This document shows positions 7,299 through 15,026 of a stretch of 41,499 nt of DNA, piece by piece (positions within the stretch are counted from its first letter, which is position 1; each line of letters opens with the position of its first letter). This DNA is from Bacteroidia bacterium (GTDB lineage Bacteria; Bacteroidota; Bacteroidia; Bacteroidales; Azobacteroidaceae), in the NCBI GenBank assembly GCA_026000155.1, contig BNYG01000023.1, positions 1 through 41,499 of the forward strand. The letters are read 5' to 3'. The translations under genes were made by a program, and so were the position numbers. The notes beneath the pieces were generated by a model. The model was not told the origin of the DNA, did no database searches, and was given only the letters and a program-made list of their open reading frames with translations.

Positions 7299-7541
7299 AG
7301 TATGATAGCCCAAAGCATGTAATCCGTCTTCAATATTGCGCAGGTTTTCGGCTTCGCGGACGCCTTGAGCCGTCAAGCGGACATATTCTCCGCCGGCTTC
7401 AATAATCCGGATGCACTATTGAATACTTCCTTCCGTATCCAAAGTAGATGTATTCGTCATAGACTGGACACGAATCGGATTTTCTCCGCCCATAGGTGTA
7501 TTTCCGATCCATACTTCGGATGATTTTCTGCGTTGGAACAT
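7299..7541 (-). pseudogene. ispG: ispG (GcpE) 5' fragment with a nonsense codon
   Basis: From an ATG at 7541 the frame reads MFQRRKSSEVWIGNTPMGG, then ENPIRVQSMTNTSTLDTEGS, the N-terminus of 4-hydroxy-3-methylbut-2-enyl-diphosphate synthase of the MEP isoprenoid pathway. After SIQ there is a TAG (near 7424), and the same frame continues as CIRIIEAGGEYVRLTAQGVR then EAENLRNIEDGLHALGYH. There it breaks off into the copied terminator at 7298. About 85 of more than 600 codons remain. Since ispH is intact in this window, a working ispG is expected elsewhere in the genome; that is inference. The fragment sits downstream of a purE fragment, as in the usual gcvH-purE-ispG order. Confidence 0.85.
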
Positions 7542-7559
7542 TTGATTCGTTACTACTTC

Positions 7560-7650
7560 TGTCATTGCGGGCTTGACCCGCAATCCCATGATGTTCGTTA
7601 AACGCTGATTAACGTTTGGCAGGAGATTGCGGGTCAAGCCCGCAATGACA
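7560..7650. repeat. 91-bp inverted-repeat element (REP/MITE-like)
   Basis: Two perfect 26-base arms (7560-7585 and 7625-7650) include TGTCATTGCGGGCTTGACCC in the left arm and its reverse complement in the right. The 39-base centre has its own inverted CGTTAA/TTAACG pair. It lies between the ispG remnant and the chimeric gene. One arm with one base change recurs inside the tolC-like signal peptide at 39675-39700. Such palindromes often give spurious peptides of the VIAGLTRN type in annotation. Confidence 0.85.
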
Positions 7651-7658
7651 AAAAATTA

Positions 7659-7988
7659 TTAATTTGTTTTGAATGTATATTTAACATCAGCCAATTCTGC
7701 ATTGGCTTTCACAATCTTTTCTTTGAGATTTTCTTTGTATTCCGCTAATTTTACCTGTAAATTGGTGTCTTTTACAGCCAAAATCTGGGCAGCCAAAATC
7801 GCGGCATTCATCGCGCCGTTAATTCCTACGGTGGCTACCGGAATACCCGGAGGCATTTGGACGATCGCCAACAAGGCATCCATTCCGTCCAACGTAGCAT
7901 AATCCGTAATACCGACATAAGCGACAGCACCTTCTACGCGAATCCATTCGTGATCGACCGTGTACTTTACATTTTCAGGAAACTTCAT
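7659..7988 (-). pseudogene. GcvH-PurE in-frame chimera (collapsed gene pair)
   Basis: From the ATG at 7988 the first 31 residues ([20 protein letters not shown], then [11 protein letters not shown]) are the N-terminus of glycine cleavage protein H. They are joined in frame to [20 protein letters not shown], then [19 protein letters not shown] and a helical tail, which is the C-terminal half of the PurE mutase (N5-carboxyaminoimidazole ribonucleotide mutase). The lipoyl-lysine region of GcvH and the active-site half of PurE are gone, so neither activity is expected. gcvH-purE-ispG is a standard order in Bacteroidales and the ispG fragment follows here, so I infer one original cluster that collapsed by deletion. 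The 109-residue frame remains open. A promoter lies at 8013-8043. Confidence 0.85.
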
Positions 7989-8012
7989 AAATTCGTTATT
8001 ATTTAATTGGAA

Positions 8013-8043
8013 CAAACGTACAAAAAAATCCGGGAAAAATAAA
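8013..8043 (-). promoter_or_regulatory. Promoter of the former gcvH-purE-ispG cluster
   Basis: TACGTTTG (8013-8020, minus strand) is an exact TAnnTTTG match. With a 19-base spacer, TTTA (8040-8043) takes the -33 position. It lies about 25 bases before the gcvH start. Confidence 0.5.
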
Positions 8044-8126
8044 ATTTGACAAGCTCTATTATTTGTCTGGGATTCTTTTATTGGAATTATAATTGCAATA
8101 ACGTTACTACTTACCCCTATCCAATT

Positions 8127-8219
8127 GAAGAATCCGGACACTTTGAGTTTAATTTTGAACACTTTGAATATCCGTTCGGAAGCGTTATTGTCCGAAGGAA
8201 CATTCTCATGAAAAGATAA
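8127..8219 (-). pseudogene. IS66-like transposase C-terminal scrap
   Basis: One minus-strand frame reads [16 protein letters not shown], then [10 protein letters not shown]. This resembles the DN-x-SER and K-x-K-x-SG-x-F segment with the catalytic glutamate near the end of IS66-type DDE transposases. Only about 31 residues are visible and no inverted terminal repeats were seen. It is a remnant of an insertion sequence next to the collapsed gcvH-purE-ispG cluster. Confidence 0.5.
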
Positions 8220-8312
8220 TCATGGTTACAGGTGCAAATCTTACGTATTTTATGATATTCAGTGACAAGCGGGCGAATGAGGGGATGTCAGTAAAATAAT
8301 TAACATCATTTT

Positions 8313-8344
8313 TTTGGTTGTTACAAAAATAAGAACTAATTTCG
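8313..8344 (+). promoter_or_regulatory. Promoter of leader RNA copy B
   Basis: TTTG (8313-8316), a 20-base spacer and TAATTTCG (8337-8344; one mismatch to TAnnTTTG). Transcription would start near 8351, about 275 bases before the FISUMP gene start at 8627. Confidence 0.5.
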
Positions 8345-8350
8345 TGAAAT

Positions 8351-8560
8351 ATTTCATATACAAGCGAGTAAAATGAAATAGATTAATTGATATTACATAG
8401 TTAGAAAAGCGTTAGCTTTTATTCTCGTATTGGAAACATCTACAACTTCAATATCAGTAAGAATAAGGAAACGCTCACGGGGAACCGTGGGCTTGACTTA
8501 TTTGCTGATATAGGTAGTAGATGACCTCCAATACGAATAAAGTTTAGTCCCACGTTTTTT
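8351..8560 (+). ncRNA. Candidate structured leader RNA, copy B
   Basis: After an AAGCG segment near 8363 and a small hairpin AAAAGC-GTTA-GCTTTT (8405-8420) comes a long hairpin. Paired stems are 8426-8433 with 8528-8535 (8 bp), 8437-8443 with 8517-8523 (7 bp), 8451-8457 with 8505-8511 (7 bp), 8462-8467 with 8497-8502 (6 bp) and 8473-8480 with 8485-8492 (8 bp, one G.U). A GGAA (GNRA) tetraloop closes it. Internal loops AACTTCA and AGGTA recur in similar form in copies A and C. The tail holds AATAAAG and GTTTAGTCC, aligned with copy A. It ends about 70 bases before the coding start. It is probably the 5' leader of the FISUMP gene; a free small RNA is possible because a T-run follows at about 8555. 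Confidence 0.65.
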
Positions 8561-8626
8561 TATTTTAAATAGTTTAATTTAAAATCGCTTCTTCGGGACT
8601 TGGAAGCAATAAATTCATTAAAAAAG

Positions 8627-9379
8627 ATGAAAAAAAATTTAATTTTAATGATGCTGCTTTTAACAGGAGCAGTAAGTATGAACGGACAAATCTCCGATGC
8701 CCCAATCATGGTAGTAACCGGTAGCATGGTGAATACCGGATCGTTGGTCTCCAAAGGTCCTATTGAGTTGCGAACGAACACCGAAAAAAACAGTCAAATC
8801 GACAATACTGCGACCGGTGATATAAAAACACCGACCTTGACTGTTGATGAATTCACCTTGTTGAATAACGATGGCAAAATCTGTGTGGGCTGTGGAGAAG
8901 GCAGTAACTATGGCAATTATGCTACGCAGAAGATTGGTGACACTTGGTGGACAACTGAAAACATTGCTTATGGCTCTTCACCGTCTGATTATTATGCTAC
9001 AGACTATAATAATGGAGCTACAATAGGTTCATATACAGAGGGTAACGAGAGACGTGGTTATTACTATAGTTGGGACCAAGCAGCAGCAGCTTGTGCATCA
9101 TTGGGTACCGGTTGGCACGTGCCCTCGAAAGAAGAATGGAGTGACTTTCAAACAGTTTACTATTATTTAGAGCAAGCCGATAAAGATAAATGGACGAATA
9201 CTCCGGCGTTTCAGGCAGGCTACTACAATAACACCGAATGGCTTTATTGGAATTCGGGAGGTTATTGGTGGACGGACACTGAAGGTGCAGGCATTGTACT
9301 TAGTCAAAATGCAAAAATGTGGGGTACGTCAAGCAGGTTGAATGCGGCGCTGTCGGTGAGATGCGTGAAAAATAGTTAG
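8627..9379 (+). CDS. Secreted FISUMP-domain protein
   Basis: The start at 8627 (MKKNLILMMLLLTGAVSMNG) gives a clean signal peptide; an in-frame ATG at 8600 only adds nine residues. The mature part begins with a low-complexity threonine/serine region to about residue 80. A domain of the Fibrobacter succinogenes major paralogous (FISUMP, TIGR02145-like) type follows: KIGDTWWTTENI, a GYYYSWDQAAAACASLGTGW segment, HVPSKEEWSDF and a C-terminal GYWWTD to ALSVRCVKNS block. These domains are often found on cell-surface or secreted Bacteroidota proteins; their molecular job is not established. No Por-secretion C-terminal domain or anchor is visible. It is preceded by leader RNA copy B and shares the hairpin terminator at 9434-9468 with rpoD. 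Confidence 0.8.
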   Translation: MKKNLILMMLLLTGAVSMNGQISDAPIMVVTGSMVNTGSLVSKGPIELRTNTEKNSQIDNTATGDIKTPTLTVDEFTLLNNDGKICVGCGEGSNYGNYATQKIGDTWWTTENIAYGSSPSDYYATDYNNGATIGSYTEGNERRGYYYSWDQAAAACASLGTGWHVPSKEEWSDFQTVYYYLEQADKDKWTNTPAFQAGYYNNTEWLYWNSGGYWWTDTEGAGIVLSQNAKMWGTSSRLNAALSVRCVKNS

Positions 9380-9433
9380 TATGACTGTAAATCCAGAACA
9401 AAGACCTTTCGAACATTATTTCCAAGATAAAAT

Positions 9434-9468
9434 AAAAAAGCTCCGGAGAAATTTCTCGGGAGCTTTTT
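9434..9468. terminator. Bidirectional terminator between the FISUMP gene and rpoD
   Basis: AAAAAGCTCC pairs with GGAGCTTTTT and the inner GAGAAA with TTTCTC, with one G-G mismatch; A and T runs flank both sides. The genes converge on it. Its left part is copied at 7260-7298. Confidence 0.85.
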
Positions 9469-9517
9469 CCCCTTTTTTCAATCTTTCATGAGGGGGATTG
9501 TTGTGTTTGTGGGTTTC

Positions 9518-10378
9518 TTAACCCAAATAACTCTTTAACAAATTGTTTTTGTTACTTTGTTTCAATCTTCGGATTGCTTTTTCCTTGATTTGTCTTACAC
9601 GTTCGCGCGTTAATCCAAACTCATCTCCAATCTCTTCCAGTGTCATCTCTTGACGTCCGATGCCGAAAAACATTTTGATAATGTCCCGTTCCCGTTCGCT
9701 CAAGGTAGATAAGGCGCGGTTGATCTCTTTGGAAAGTGATTCGTTCATCAAAGAACGGTCGGCTACCGGAGCGTCTTCATTGACAAGCACGTCCAGTAAG
9801 CTGTTATCTTCACCTTCTACAAAGGGAGCATCCACCGAAATGTGCCGGCCGGAGACCTTTAGTGTGTCCGAAATCTTGTCTACCGGAATGTCCAATTCAG
9901 TTGCCAGCTCTTCCGGAGAAGGTCTGCGCTCGTGTTCTTGTTCAAATTTTGAAAAAGCTTTGGTAATCTTGTTCAGAGAACCAACCTGATTCAACGGTAA
10001 ACGTACAATCCTTGACTGTTCGGCCAAAGCTTGTAAAATAGATTGCCGGATCCACCAGACTGCATACGAAATAAATTTGAATCCACGTGTTTCGTCGAAT
10101 TTTTCGGCAGCTTTTATCAAACCCAGGTTACCTTCATTGATCAAGTCGGGCAGACTCAATCCCTGGTTTTGATACTGCTTGGCTACCGACACTACAAACC
10201 GGAGATTTGCACGTGTTAATTTTTCCAATGCAGACCGATCTCCCCGCCGGATAGCCTGTGCCAACTCGACTTCCTCTTCTACAGTAATCAAATCTTCGCG
10301 ACCGATTTCCTGAAGATACTTGTCTAAAGATGCACTCTCCCGGTTGGTGATTGACTTTGTGATTTTTAATTGCCTCAT
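9518..10378 (-). CDS. rpoD: RNA polymerase primary sigma factor (sigma-70 / SigA type)
   Basis: The 286-residue protein contains region 1.2 ([24 protein letters not shown]) and region 2 with [36 protein letters not shown] and [19 protein letters not shown]. Region 3 and region 4.2 follow, with [20 protein letters not shown] as the -35-type recognition helix. Region 1.1 is absent and the total length is short; both are normal for Bacteroidota, whose primary sigma recognises TTTG/TAnnTTTG promoters such as those annotated here. It has its own -7 box (TACTTTTG, minus strand, 10409-10416) and a strong terminator. Monocistronic. Confidence 0.96.
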   Translation of the reverse strand: MRQLKITKSITNRESASLDKYLQEIGREDLITVEEEVELAQAIRRGDRSALEKLTRANLRFVVSVAKQYQNQGLSLPDLINEGNLGLIKAAEKFDETRGFKFISYAVWWIRQSILQALAEQSRIVRLPLNQVGSLNKITKAFSKFEQEHERRPSPEELATELDIPVDKISDTLKVSGRHISVDAPFVEGEDNSLLDVLVNEDAPVADRSLMNESLSKEINRALSTLSERERDIIKMFFGIGRQEMTLEEIGDEFGLTRERVRQIKEKAIRRLKQSNKNNLLKSYLG

Positions 10379-10408
10379 TCAGTAATTTTATTATGAGAAA
10401 AATTATCG

Positions 10409-10416
10409 CAAAAGTA
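10409..10416 (-). promoter_or_regulatory. -7 box of rpoD
   Basis: TACTTTTG on the minus strand, about 31 bases before the rpoD ATG, matches TAnnTTTG. Confidence 0.5.
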
Positions 10417-10427
10417 GTTATTATTTC

Positions 10428-11957
10428 TTAATTATTCAAATCAATTGCATAAAACCTTACTTTATCGTTGGGATACAAACCTTTAATGTATAAACCTCTT
10501 TCGTCCGGATCCTGTTTTAATATGGTTTCGACAATTTTTGTAAACGTTTCCGGCGAATCTAATCGCTTGTCATTGGCCGTAAGAATCACGAAACCATTCC
10601 GGATACCGGCTTCTTTTAATTTGCCGTTGGTAAGGTTGTTGACTTCCACGCCATAATTAACGCCCGCCGCCCGTTTGGCTTCAGGAGATAATTCTTTGAA
10701 GGTCGCACCTAAAATTTCGGCTACACTCCGGTTTTTAATAATTTCCGTTGTGCCTTGGTCATTCTTCAACTCTACTTTAAATGTTTTTACACTGCCTGAA
10801 CGGTTGACCTGTACTTCCACCACATTGCCCGGATTGTAACGATTGATTTCCGCCCGCAATTCCGAAAAACTTTTGATTTTATTACCGTTGATGGCTGTAA
10901 TCACATCGCCTTCCTGGATTCCTGCTTTTTGGGCGGAACTTTTGGTAGAAAAACCGGCTACATATACACCTTCATGCACTTTCAATTTTTCGTATTTTTC
11001 GGGTTCTCTTTCCTTCAAGGCAGCTAATTCGCTAATGGATACACCCAATAAGGCGCGTTGAACCGTACCATATTCCCGAATATCGGAAACCACTTTTTTC
11101 ACCAAACTGATAGGTACAGCGAACGAATATCCGACAAAATTTCCTGTTTCGGAATAAATGGCAGTATTGATACCCACCAATTCGCCTTTTGTATTGACTA
11201 AGGCGCCGCCGCTGTTTCCCGGATTGACCGCAGCATCGGTCTGAATAAACGATTCGACTTTATCCTGAGCGCGTACTCCGCCCCGTTGCCCGTAACCCGA
11301 AAAAACATTGCCACGGCCTTTGGCGCTCACAATTCCGGCTGTAACGGTGGAAGTTAAATTAAACGGATTACCTACCGCCAATACCCATTCGCCGACTTTC
11401 AGAGCATCGGAATCGCCAAACGGAATGACCGGAAAATCTTTTCCTTCAATCTTCAATAAAGCAATATCCGTGGCTTCGTCTGTTCCGATGATTTTTGCTG
11501 TGTACGTTTGCTCGCTATTCGTGACCACTTCAATTTCATCAGCTCCTTCCACGACATGATTATTCGTTACAATGTAACCATCGGTTGCCACAATGACTCC
11601 CGAACCAAAACCTACCCGCGGCTGTTGTTGCCGTTGAGGCGTTTGGCCAAAAAAGAATTCAAACGGATCGCCAAACGGATCCATAGACCGGCCTCTTCTG
11701 TCGGCTGATTGACTGGGTTTTGCTACCGATTTAATATGTACCACCGCATTCACGCTTTGTTCGGCGGCCAATGTAAAATCCGTATTTTCGGCTGCTACGG
11801 CATTATATCCTACAGGATGAAAACCTGTCTGATTAAATGCACCGGATGCGGACACTTTGTCATTTTTGTCTAAATAAGAATAAGTTCCGATAGTTGCGCC
11901 TACGCTCAATAAACATACGAACAGCGTCCCAAACAATAATTTCCAATTCATCTTCAT
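10428..11957 (-). CDS. Do/HtrA-type periplasmic serine protease
   Basis: HtrA (DegP/DegQ) proteins degrade or chaperone misfolded envelope proteins. The 509-residue protein has an N-terminal hydrophobic signal or anchor (about 5-25), then a trypsin-like domain with the triad His134 (TNNHVVEG), Asp164 (TDIALLKIE) and Ser249 (NPGNSGGALVN). A glutamine-rich loop (about 106-113) resembles the LA-loop region of DegP. PDZ1 (about 318-400, with GVYVAGFSTKSSAQKAGIQE) and a more divergent PDZ2 (about 425-505) follow. It stands alone between rpoD and ispH, all on the minus strand. Stress regulation is expected for the family, but I see no specific operator. Confidence 0.94.
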   Translation of the reverse strand: MKMNWKLLFGTLFVCLLSVGATIGTYSYLDKNDKVSASGAFNQTGFHPVGYNAVAAENTDFTLAAEQSVNAVVHIKSVAKPSQSADRRGRSMDPFGDPFEFFFGQTPQRQQQPRVGFGSGVIVATDGYIVTNNHVVEGADEIEVVTNSEQTYTAKIIGTDEATDIALLKIEGKDFPVIPFGDSDALKVGEWVLAVGNPFNLTSTVTAGIVSAKGRGNVFSGYGQRGGVRAQDKVESFIQTDAAVNPGNSGGALVNTKGELVGINTAIYSETGNFVGYSFAVPISLVKKVVSDIREYGTVQRALLGVSISELAALKEREPEKYEKLKVHEGVYVAGFSTKSSAQKAGIQEGDVITAINGNKIKSFSELRAEINRYNPGNVVEVQVNRSGSVKTFKVELKNDQGTTEIIKNRSVAEILGATFKELSPEAKRAAGVNYGVEVNNLTNGKLKEAGIRNGFVILTANDKRLDSPETFTKIVETILKQDPDERGLYIKGLYPNDKVRFYAIDLNN

Positions 11958-12092
11958 ATTTGTTATTTTTTTATTAATTAATAGTGTGACAATTTTTCAC
12001 TCTGTAAATCTATCTACAAATAACATACTACAAATGTGTTTGGCAGACGCATTTTAACAAATTTAACGGTAAAAAATCGAAGTTAAATCTAA

Positions 12093-12965
12093 TTAACAGA
12101 TAGGTATGACAGAAAGGACATAGTCTGCCACTTCTTCCATCAACCACTTGGGCGTGGAAGTAGCTCCGCAGATTCCCACCGATTCGATGGATTGAAGCCA
12201 TTCGGGATGAATATCTTCCGGATTGGAAATAAGGAAGGTATTCGGATTGGCTTTTTTACATTCGTTCAACAATACTTTTCCGTTGGAACTTTTTTCTCCG
12301 GCAACGAACAGTACCAAGTCGTGTTGCGAAGCAAATTTCCGGATATGGGGTATCCGGTTGGCTACCTGCCGGCAGATCGTATCGAAGGAATTGAAAATCA
12401 CCGGATGGTTCACGCAGGAACGGATTTCTTTTTCGATTTCTTTGAAATCATCGACCGACATGGTGGTTTGGGAAAACAAATAAATATTTTTGTTGAAATC
12501 CAATTGCCGGATATCTTCTTTTTTTTCAATTACAATGGCCGTCCCTTCGGTTTGTCCCACCAAGCCATTCACTTCGGCGTGACCGATTTTACCGAAAATC
12601 ACAATCTGGGAGTTTTCCGGATCGGCGGACAAGTATTTTTCCCGGATTTTTTTTTGCAACTGTAAAACGACCGGACAAGTGGCGTCCACGATCTGAATCC
12701 GGTTTTGACCGGCGATTTCGTAAGTGGAAGGCGGTTCGCCGTGCGCACGCAGCAAGACTTTTTTATCGTGCATGCGCTTCAATTCTCCGTGATTGATTGT
12801 TTTCAGTCCTTTTTTTTGCAAACGCGCCACTTCCTGACTGTTGTGGACAATATCGCCCAAACAGTAAAGTTCATTATTGGCTGCCAATTCTTTTTCTGCA
12901 TTTTTGATTGCATTGACCACACCAAAACAAAAACCCGAATCCTGATCTATTTCTACTGTCCGCAT
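12093..12965 (-). CDS. ispH: 4-hydroxy-3-methylbut-2-enyl diphosphate reductase
   Basis: IspH (LytB) is the [4Fe-4S] enzyme making IPP and DMAPP in the last step of the MEP pathway. The start at 12965 ([16 protein letters not shown]) is chosen over the upstream ATG at 13019 because a -7 box (TATCTTTG, minus strand) sits at 12977-12984. Cluster cysteines are visible in [15 protein letters not shown] and ICGATSTP, and the catalytic region [17 protein letters not shown] is intact. At 290 residues it has the usual length. The pathway's preceding enzyme, IspG, is present in this window only as a broken 5' fragment. Confidence 0.95.
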   Translation of the reverse strand: MRTVEIDQDSGFCFGVVNAIKNAEKELAANNELYCLGDIVHNSQEVARLQKKGLKTINHGELKRMHDKKVLLRAHGEPPSTYEIAGQNRIQIVDATCPVVLQLQKKIREKYLSADPENSQIVIFGKIGHAEVNGLVGQTEGTAIVIEKKEDIRQLDFNKNIYLFSQTTMSVDDFKEIEKEIRSCVNHPVIFNSFDTICRQVANRIPHIRKFASQHDLVLFVAGEKSSNGKVLLNECKKANPNTFLISNPEDIHPEWLQSIESVGICGATSTPKWLMEEVADYVLSVIPIC

Positions 12966-12976
12966 GATTTGATGGA

Positions 12977-12984
12977 CAAAGATA
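12977..12984 (-). promoter_or_regulatory. -7 box of ispH
   Basis: TATCTTTG on the minus strand lies 11 bases before the chosen ATG, implying a very short leader. Confidence 0.5.
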
Positions 12985-13046
12985 CGAATATAACACAAAT
13001 ATATCCGCCTGATTTGCAAGAAAGATGAAAGATTTAACGATCAGGC

Positions 13047-13077
13047 TTTGTATTCCCGAAATTTATATGTAAGTTTG
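13047..13077 (+). promoter_or_regulatory. Promoter of dnaN
   Basis: TTTG (13047-13050), a 19-base spacer and TAAGTTTG (13070-13077) form a full match to the Bacteroidota consensus, about 37 bases before the dnaN ATG. Confidence 0.7.
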
Positions 13078-13113
13078 TAGCTTAAAATAAACATATAAAT
13101 CAAGAAATACAGT

Positions 13114-14238
13114 ATGAAATTCGTTGTATCCAGTAATTTGTTATTAAGCCACTTACAGACAGTTGGCAGAGTGATTGCTTCTAAAAATCCGATTCCCGTT
13201 TTAGATTGTTTCCTGTTTGAACTTCACGGAAATCAATTGACTATTACCGCTGCCGACAGTGAAACGCGGATGATTACTACCATTGAAGTCAACGATGTAG
13301 AAGAAGAAGGCACGTTTGCCGTTCCTTCCAAGAACTTGTTGGAAGCCTTGAAAGAACTTCCGGAACAGCCGGTTGTTTTTGAAATAAACAACACGAGTCT
13401 TGAAATGTTAATCAATTATGAAAATGGGAAGTATAATTTTGTGGCGCAAAAAGGAGATGAATATCCTCAATCCAAACCGTTAAGAGAAGATGCAGCCACC
13501 TTGTCGCTCAGCGCAGCCGATTTGTTGGCAGGCATTTCCCACACTATTTTTGCCAGCGGTGAAGATGAACTTCGCCCGGTAATGAATGGGGTATTTTTCG
13601 ATATTTCTCCCGAAAATCTTACTTTTGTGGCCTCTGACGGACATAAATTGGTACGTTTCAAAAATCTGGGAGTAACCGGCAATGAAGCGGCTTCGTTTAT
13701 TCTGCCTAAAAAACCGGCTAACCTGCTGAAAACCATCCTTCCCCGCGAAGAAGGCGAAGTGACGATCGGTTTTGATACCAACAACGCCTACATCACCATG
13801 GCGCATTTTACGGTCGTATGCCGGTTGATTGAAGGCCGTTATCCGAATTATAACGGAGTCATTCCTCAAAATAATCCGTACCAGGTAACGGTGGACCGTT
13901 TGAATTTCTTAAACGCATTGAAACGGGTCACGGTTTTCTCCAATCCGGGCAGCAGTCTGATTAAATTGAATTTGTCGGCCAACAGCATTTTTATTTCGGC
14001 ACAAGACATTGATTTCTCTACTTCGGCCGAAGAAACAATTGCCTGTGTCTATGACGGCGTTGCCATGAGCATCGGTTTCAAAGGAACTTATCTGATTGAG
14101 ATTGTGAATAATATCCTTTCGGAAGAAGTGGTTCTCGAATTGGCGGATCCTTCCCGCGCCGGATTGATTCTTCCGGTGGAAAACGAAGACAAGGAAGATT
14201 TGCTGATGCTATTAATGCCCATGATGCTGAACGAATGA
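13114..14238 (+). CDS. dnaN: DNA polymerase III beta subunit (sliding clamp)
   Basis: DnaN forms the ring that tethers polymerase III to DNA. The 374-residue frame has the three-domain clamp plan: MKFVVSSNLLLSHLQTVGRV at the start, SKNLLEALKELPEQPVVFEI in domain I, SHTIFASGEDELRPVMNGVF opening domain II, ASDGHKLVRF, and GRYPNYNGVIP. The C-terminal LILPVENEDKEDLLMLLMPM carries the hydrophobic pocket edge. It overlaps the next gene by 4 bases (ATGA), so the clamp and a DnaQ-type exonuclease are cotranscribed. Confidence 0.97.
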   Translation: MKFVVSSNLLLSHLQTVGRVIASKNPIPVLDCFLFELHGNQLTITAADSETRMITTIEVNDVEEEGTFAVPSKNLLEALKELPEQPVVFEINNTSLEMLINYENGKYNFVAQKGDEYPQSKPLREDAATLSLSAADLLAGISHTIFASGEDELRPVMNGVFFDISPENLTFVASDGHKLVRFKNLGVTGNEAASFILPKKPANLLKTILPREEGEVTIGFDTNNAYITMAHFTVVCRLIEGRYPNYNGVIPQNNPYQVTVDRLNFLNALKRVTVFSNPGSSLIKLNLSANSIFISAQDIDFSTSAEETIACVYDGVAMSIGFKGTYLIEIVNNILSEEVVLELADPSRAGLILPVENEDKEDLLMLLMPMMLNE

Positions 14239-15005
14239 AACTAAATCTAAAAAATCCGCTGGTCTTCTTTGACTTGGAGACCACCGGCATCAATATTGTT
14301 TCCGACCGGATTGTAGAAATCTCTTATTTAAAGGTGTTTCCCAATGGCGACGAAGAATCGAAAACGCGCCGGATCAATCCGGAAATGCCTATTCCTCCCG
14401 AATCAACGGCTATTCACGGTATTTCGGACGAAGATGTGAAAGATGCGCCCACGTTCAAAGCCATTGCTAAATCCTTGGTGGCGCAGATCGAAGGTTGTGA
14501 TTTGGCCGGATACAACTCCAATCGTTTTGATATCCCGCTGTTGGGCGAAGAATTGCTGCGCGCCGGAGTGGATATTGATTTAATGAAACGGAAATTTGTA
14601 GATGTGCAGACCATTTTCCACAAAAAAGAACAACGCACCTTGTCCGCAGCCTTAAAATTCTACTGCGACAAGGAGTTGGAAAATGCGCATACCGCCGAAG
14701 CGGATACCAAAGCTACTTACGAAATCCTGAAAGCCCAGTTAGACCGCTATCCCGATTTAAAGAACGATGTGGCTTTCCTTTCCGAATATTCCGCCTTCGG
14801 CAACAATGTTGATTTTGCCGGCAGGGTGGTATATAACGATAAAATGCAGGAAGTAATCAATTTCGGAAAATACAAAGGCCGTTTGGTGGAAGATATTTTC
14901 CGGGAAGACCCTGGATATTACGGCTGGATTATCCAGGGCGATTTTCCGCTGCATACGAAGAAAGTTTTTACGACTATTAAATTGCGGTCGGCGTTTAATA
15001 AATAA
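14235..15005 (+). CDS. DnaQ-like 3'-5' exonuclease (DEDDh)
   Basis: The 256-residue protein has exonuclease motif I VFFDLETTG, motif II in LAGYNSNRFDIPLL and motif III HTAEADTKAT with the histidine and aspartate of the DEDDh class. These are the residues of the proofreading epsilon subunit family. A C-terminal segment (about 205-250: INFGKYKGRLVEDIFREDPG, then YYGWI) resembles the short domain found on many Bacteroidota DnaQ homologues. Its start overlaps the dnaN stop (ATGA), which fits a role at the replication fork. It could be the epsilon subunit itself or a general repair exonuclease; the sequence does not decide. Confidence 0.88.
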   Translation: MKLNLKNPLVFFDLETTGINIVSDRIVEISYLKVFPNGDEESKTRRINPEMPIPPESTAIHGISDEDVKDAPTFKAIAKSLVAQIEGCDLAGYNSNRFDIPLLGEELLRAGVDIDLMKRKFVDVQTIFHKKEQRTLSAALKFYCDKELENAHTAEADTKATYEILKAQLDRYPDLKNDVAFLSEYSAFGNNVDFAGRVVYNDKMQEVINFGKYKGRLVEDIFREDPGYYGWIIQGDFPLHTKKVFTTIKLRSAFNK

Positions 15006-15026
15006 AAAAAGGTATAAATTGTGTCT

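Noticed and set aside
7416..7637. A 73-residue protein starting MTRNLLPNVNQRL
   Set aside because: Its first half is translated from the inverted-repeat element and its second half is the ispG fragment; annotated separately as repeat and pseudogene.
7989..8162. Longer N-terminus for the GcvH-PurE frame (58 extra residues)
   Set aside because: It runs through the promoter at 8013-8043 and into the transposase scrap; the GcvH start at 7988 is the natural one.
8351..8560. Copy B as a retron msr-msd or diversity-generating element
   Set aside because: No reverse transcriptase near any of the three copies, and the fold lacks the paired a1/a2 ends and branching layout I would expect.
8560..8781. 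Minus-strand 73-residue frame opposite the FISUMP start
   Set aside because: Antisense shadow of the signal-peptide region with no family features.
12192..12665. Plus-strand 157-residue frame across ispH
   Set aside because: Antisense shadow of a well-conserved enzyme gene with no promoter or family match.
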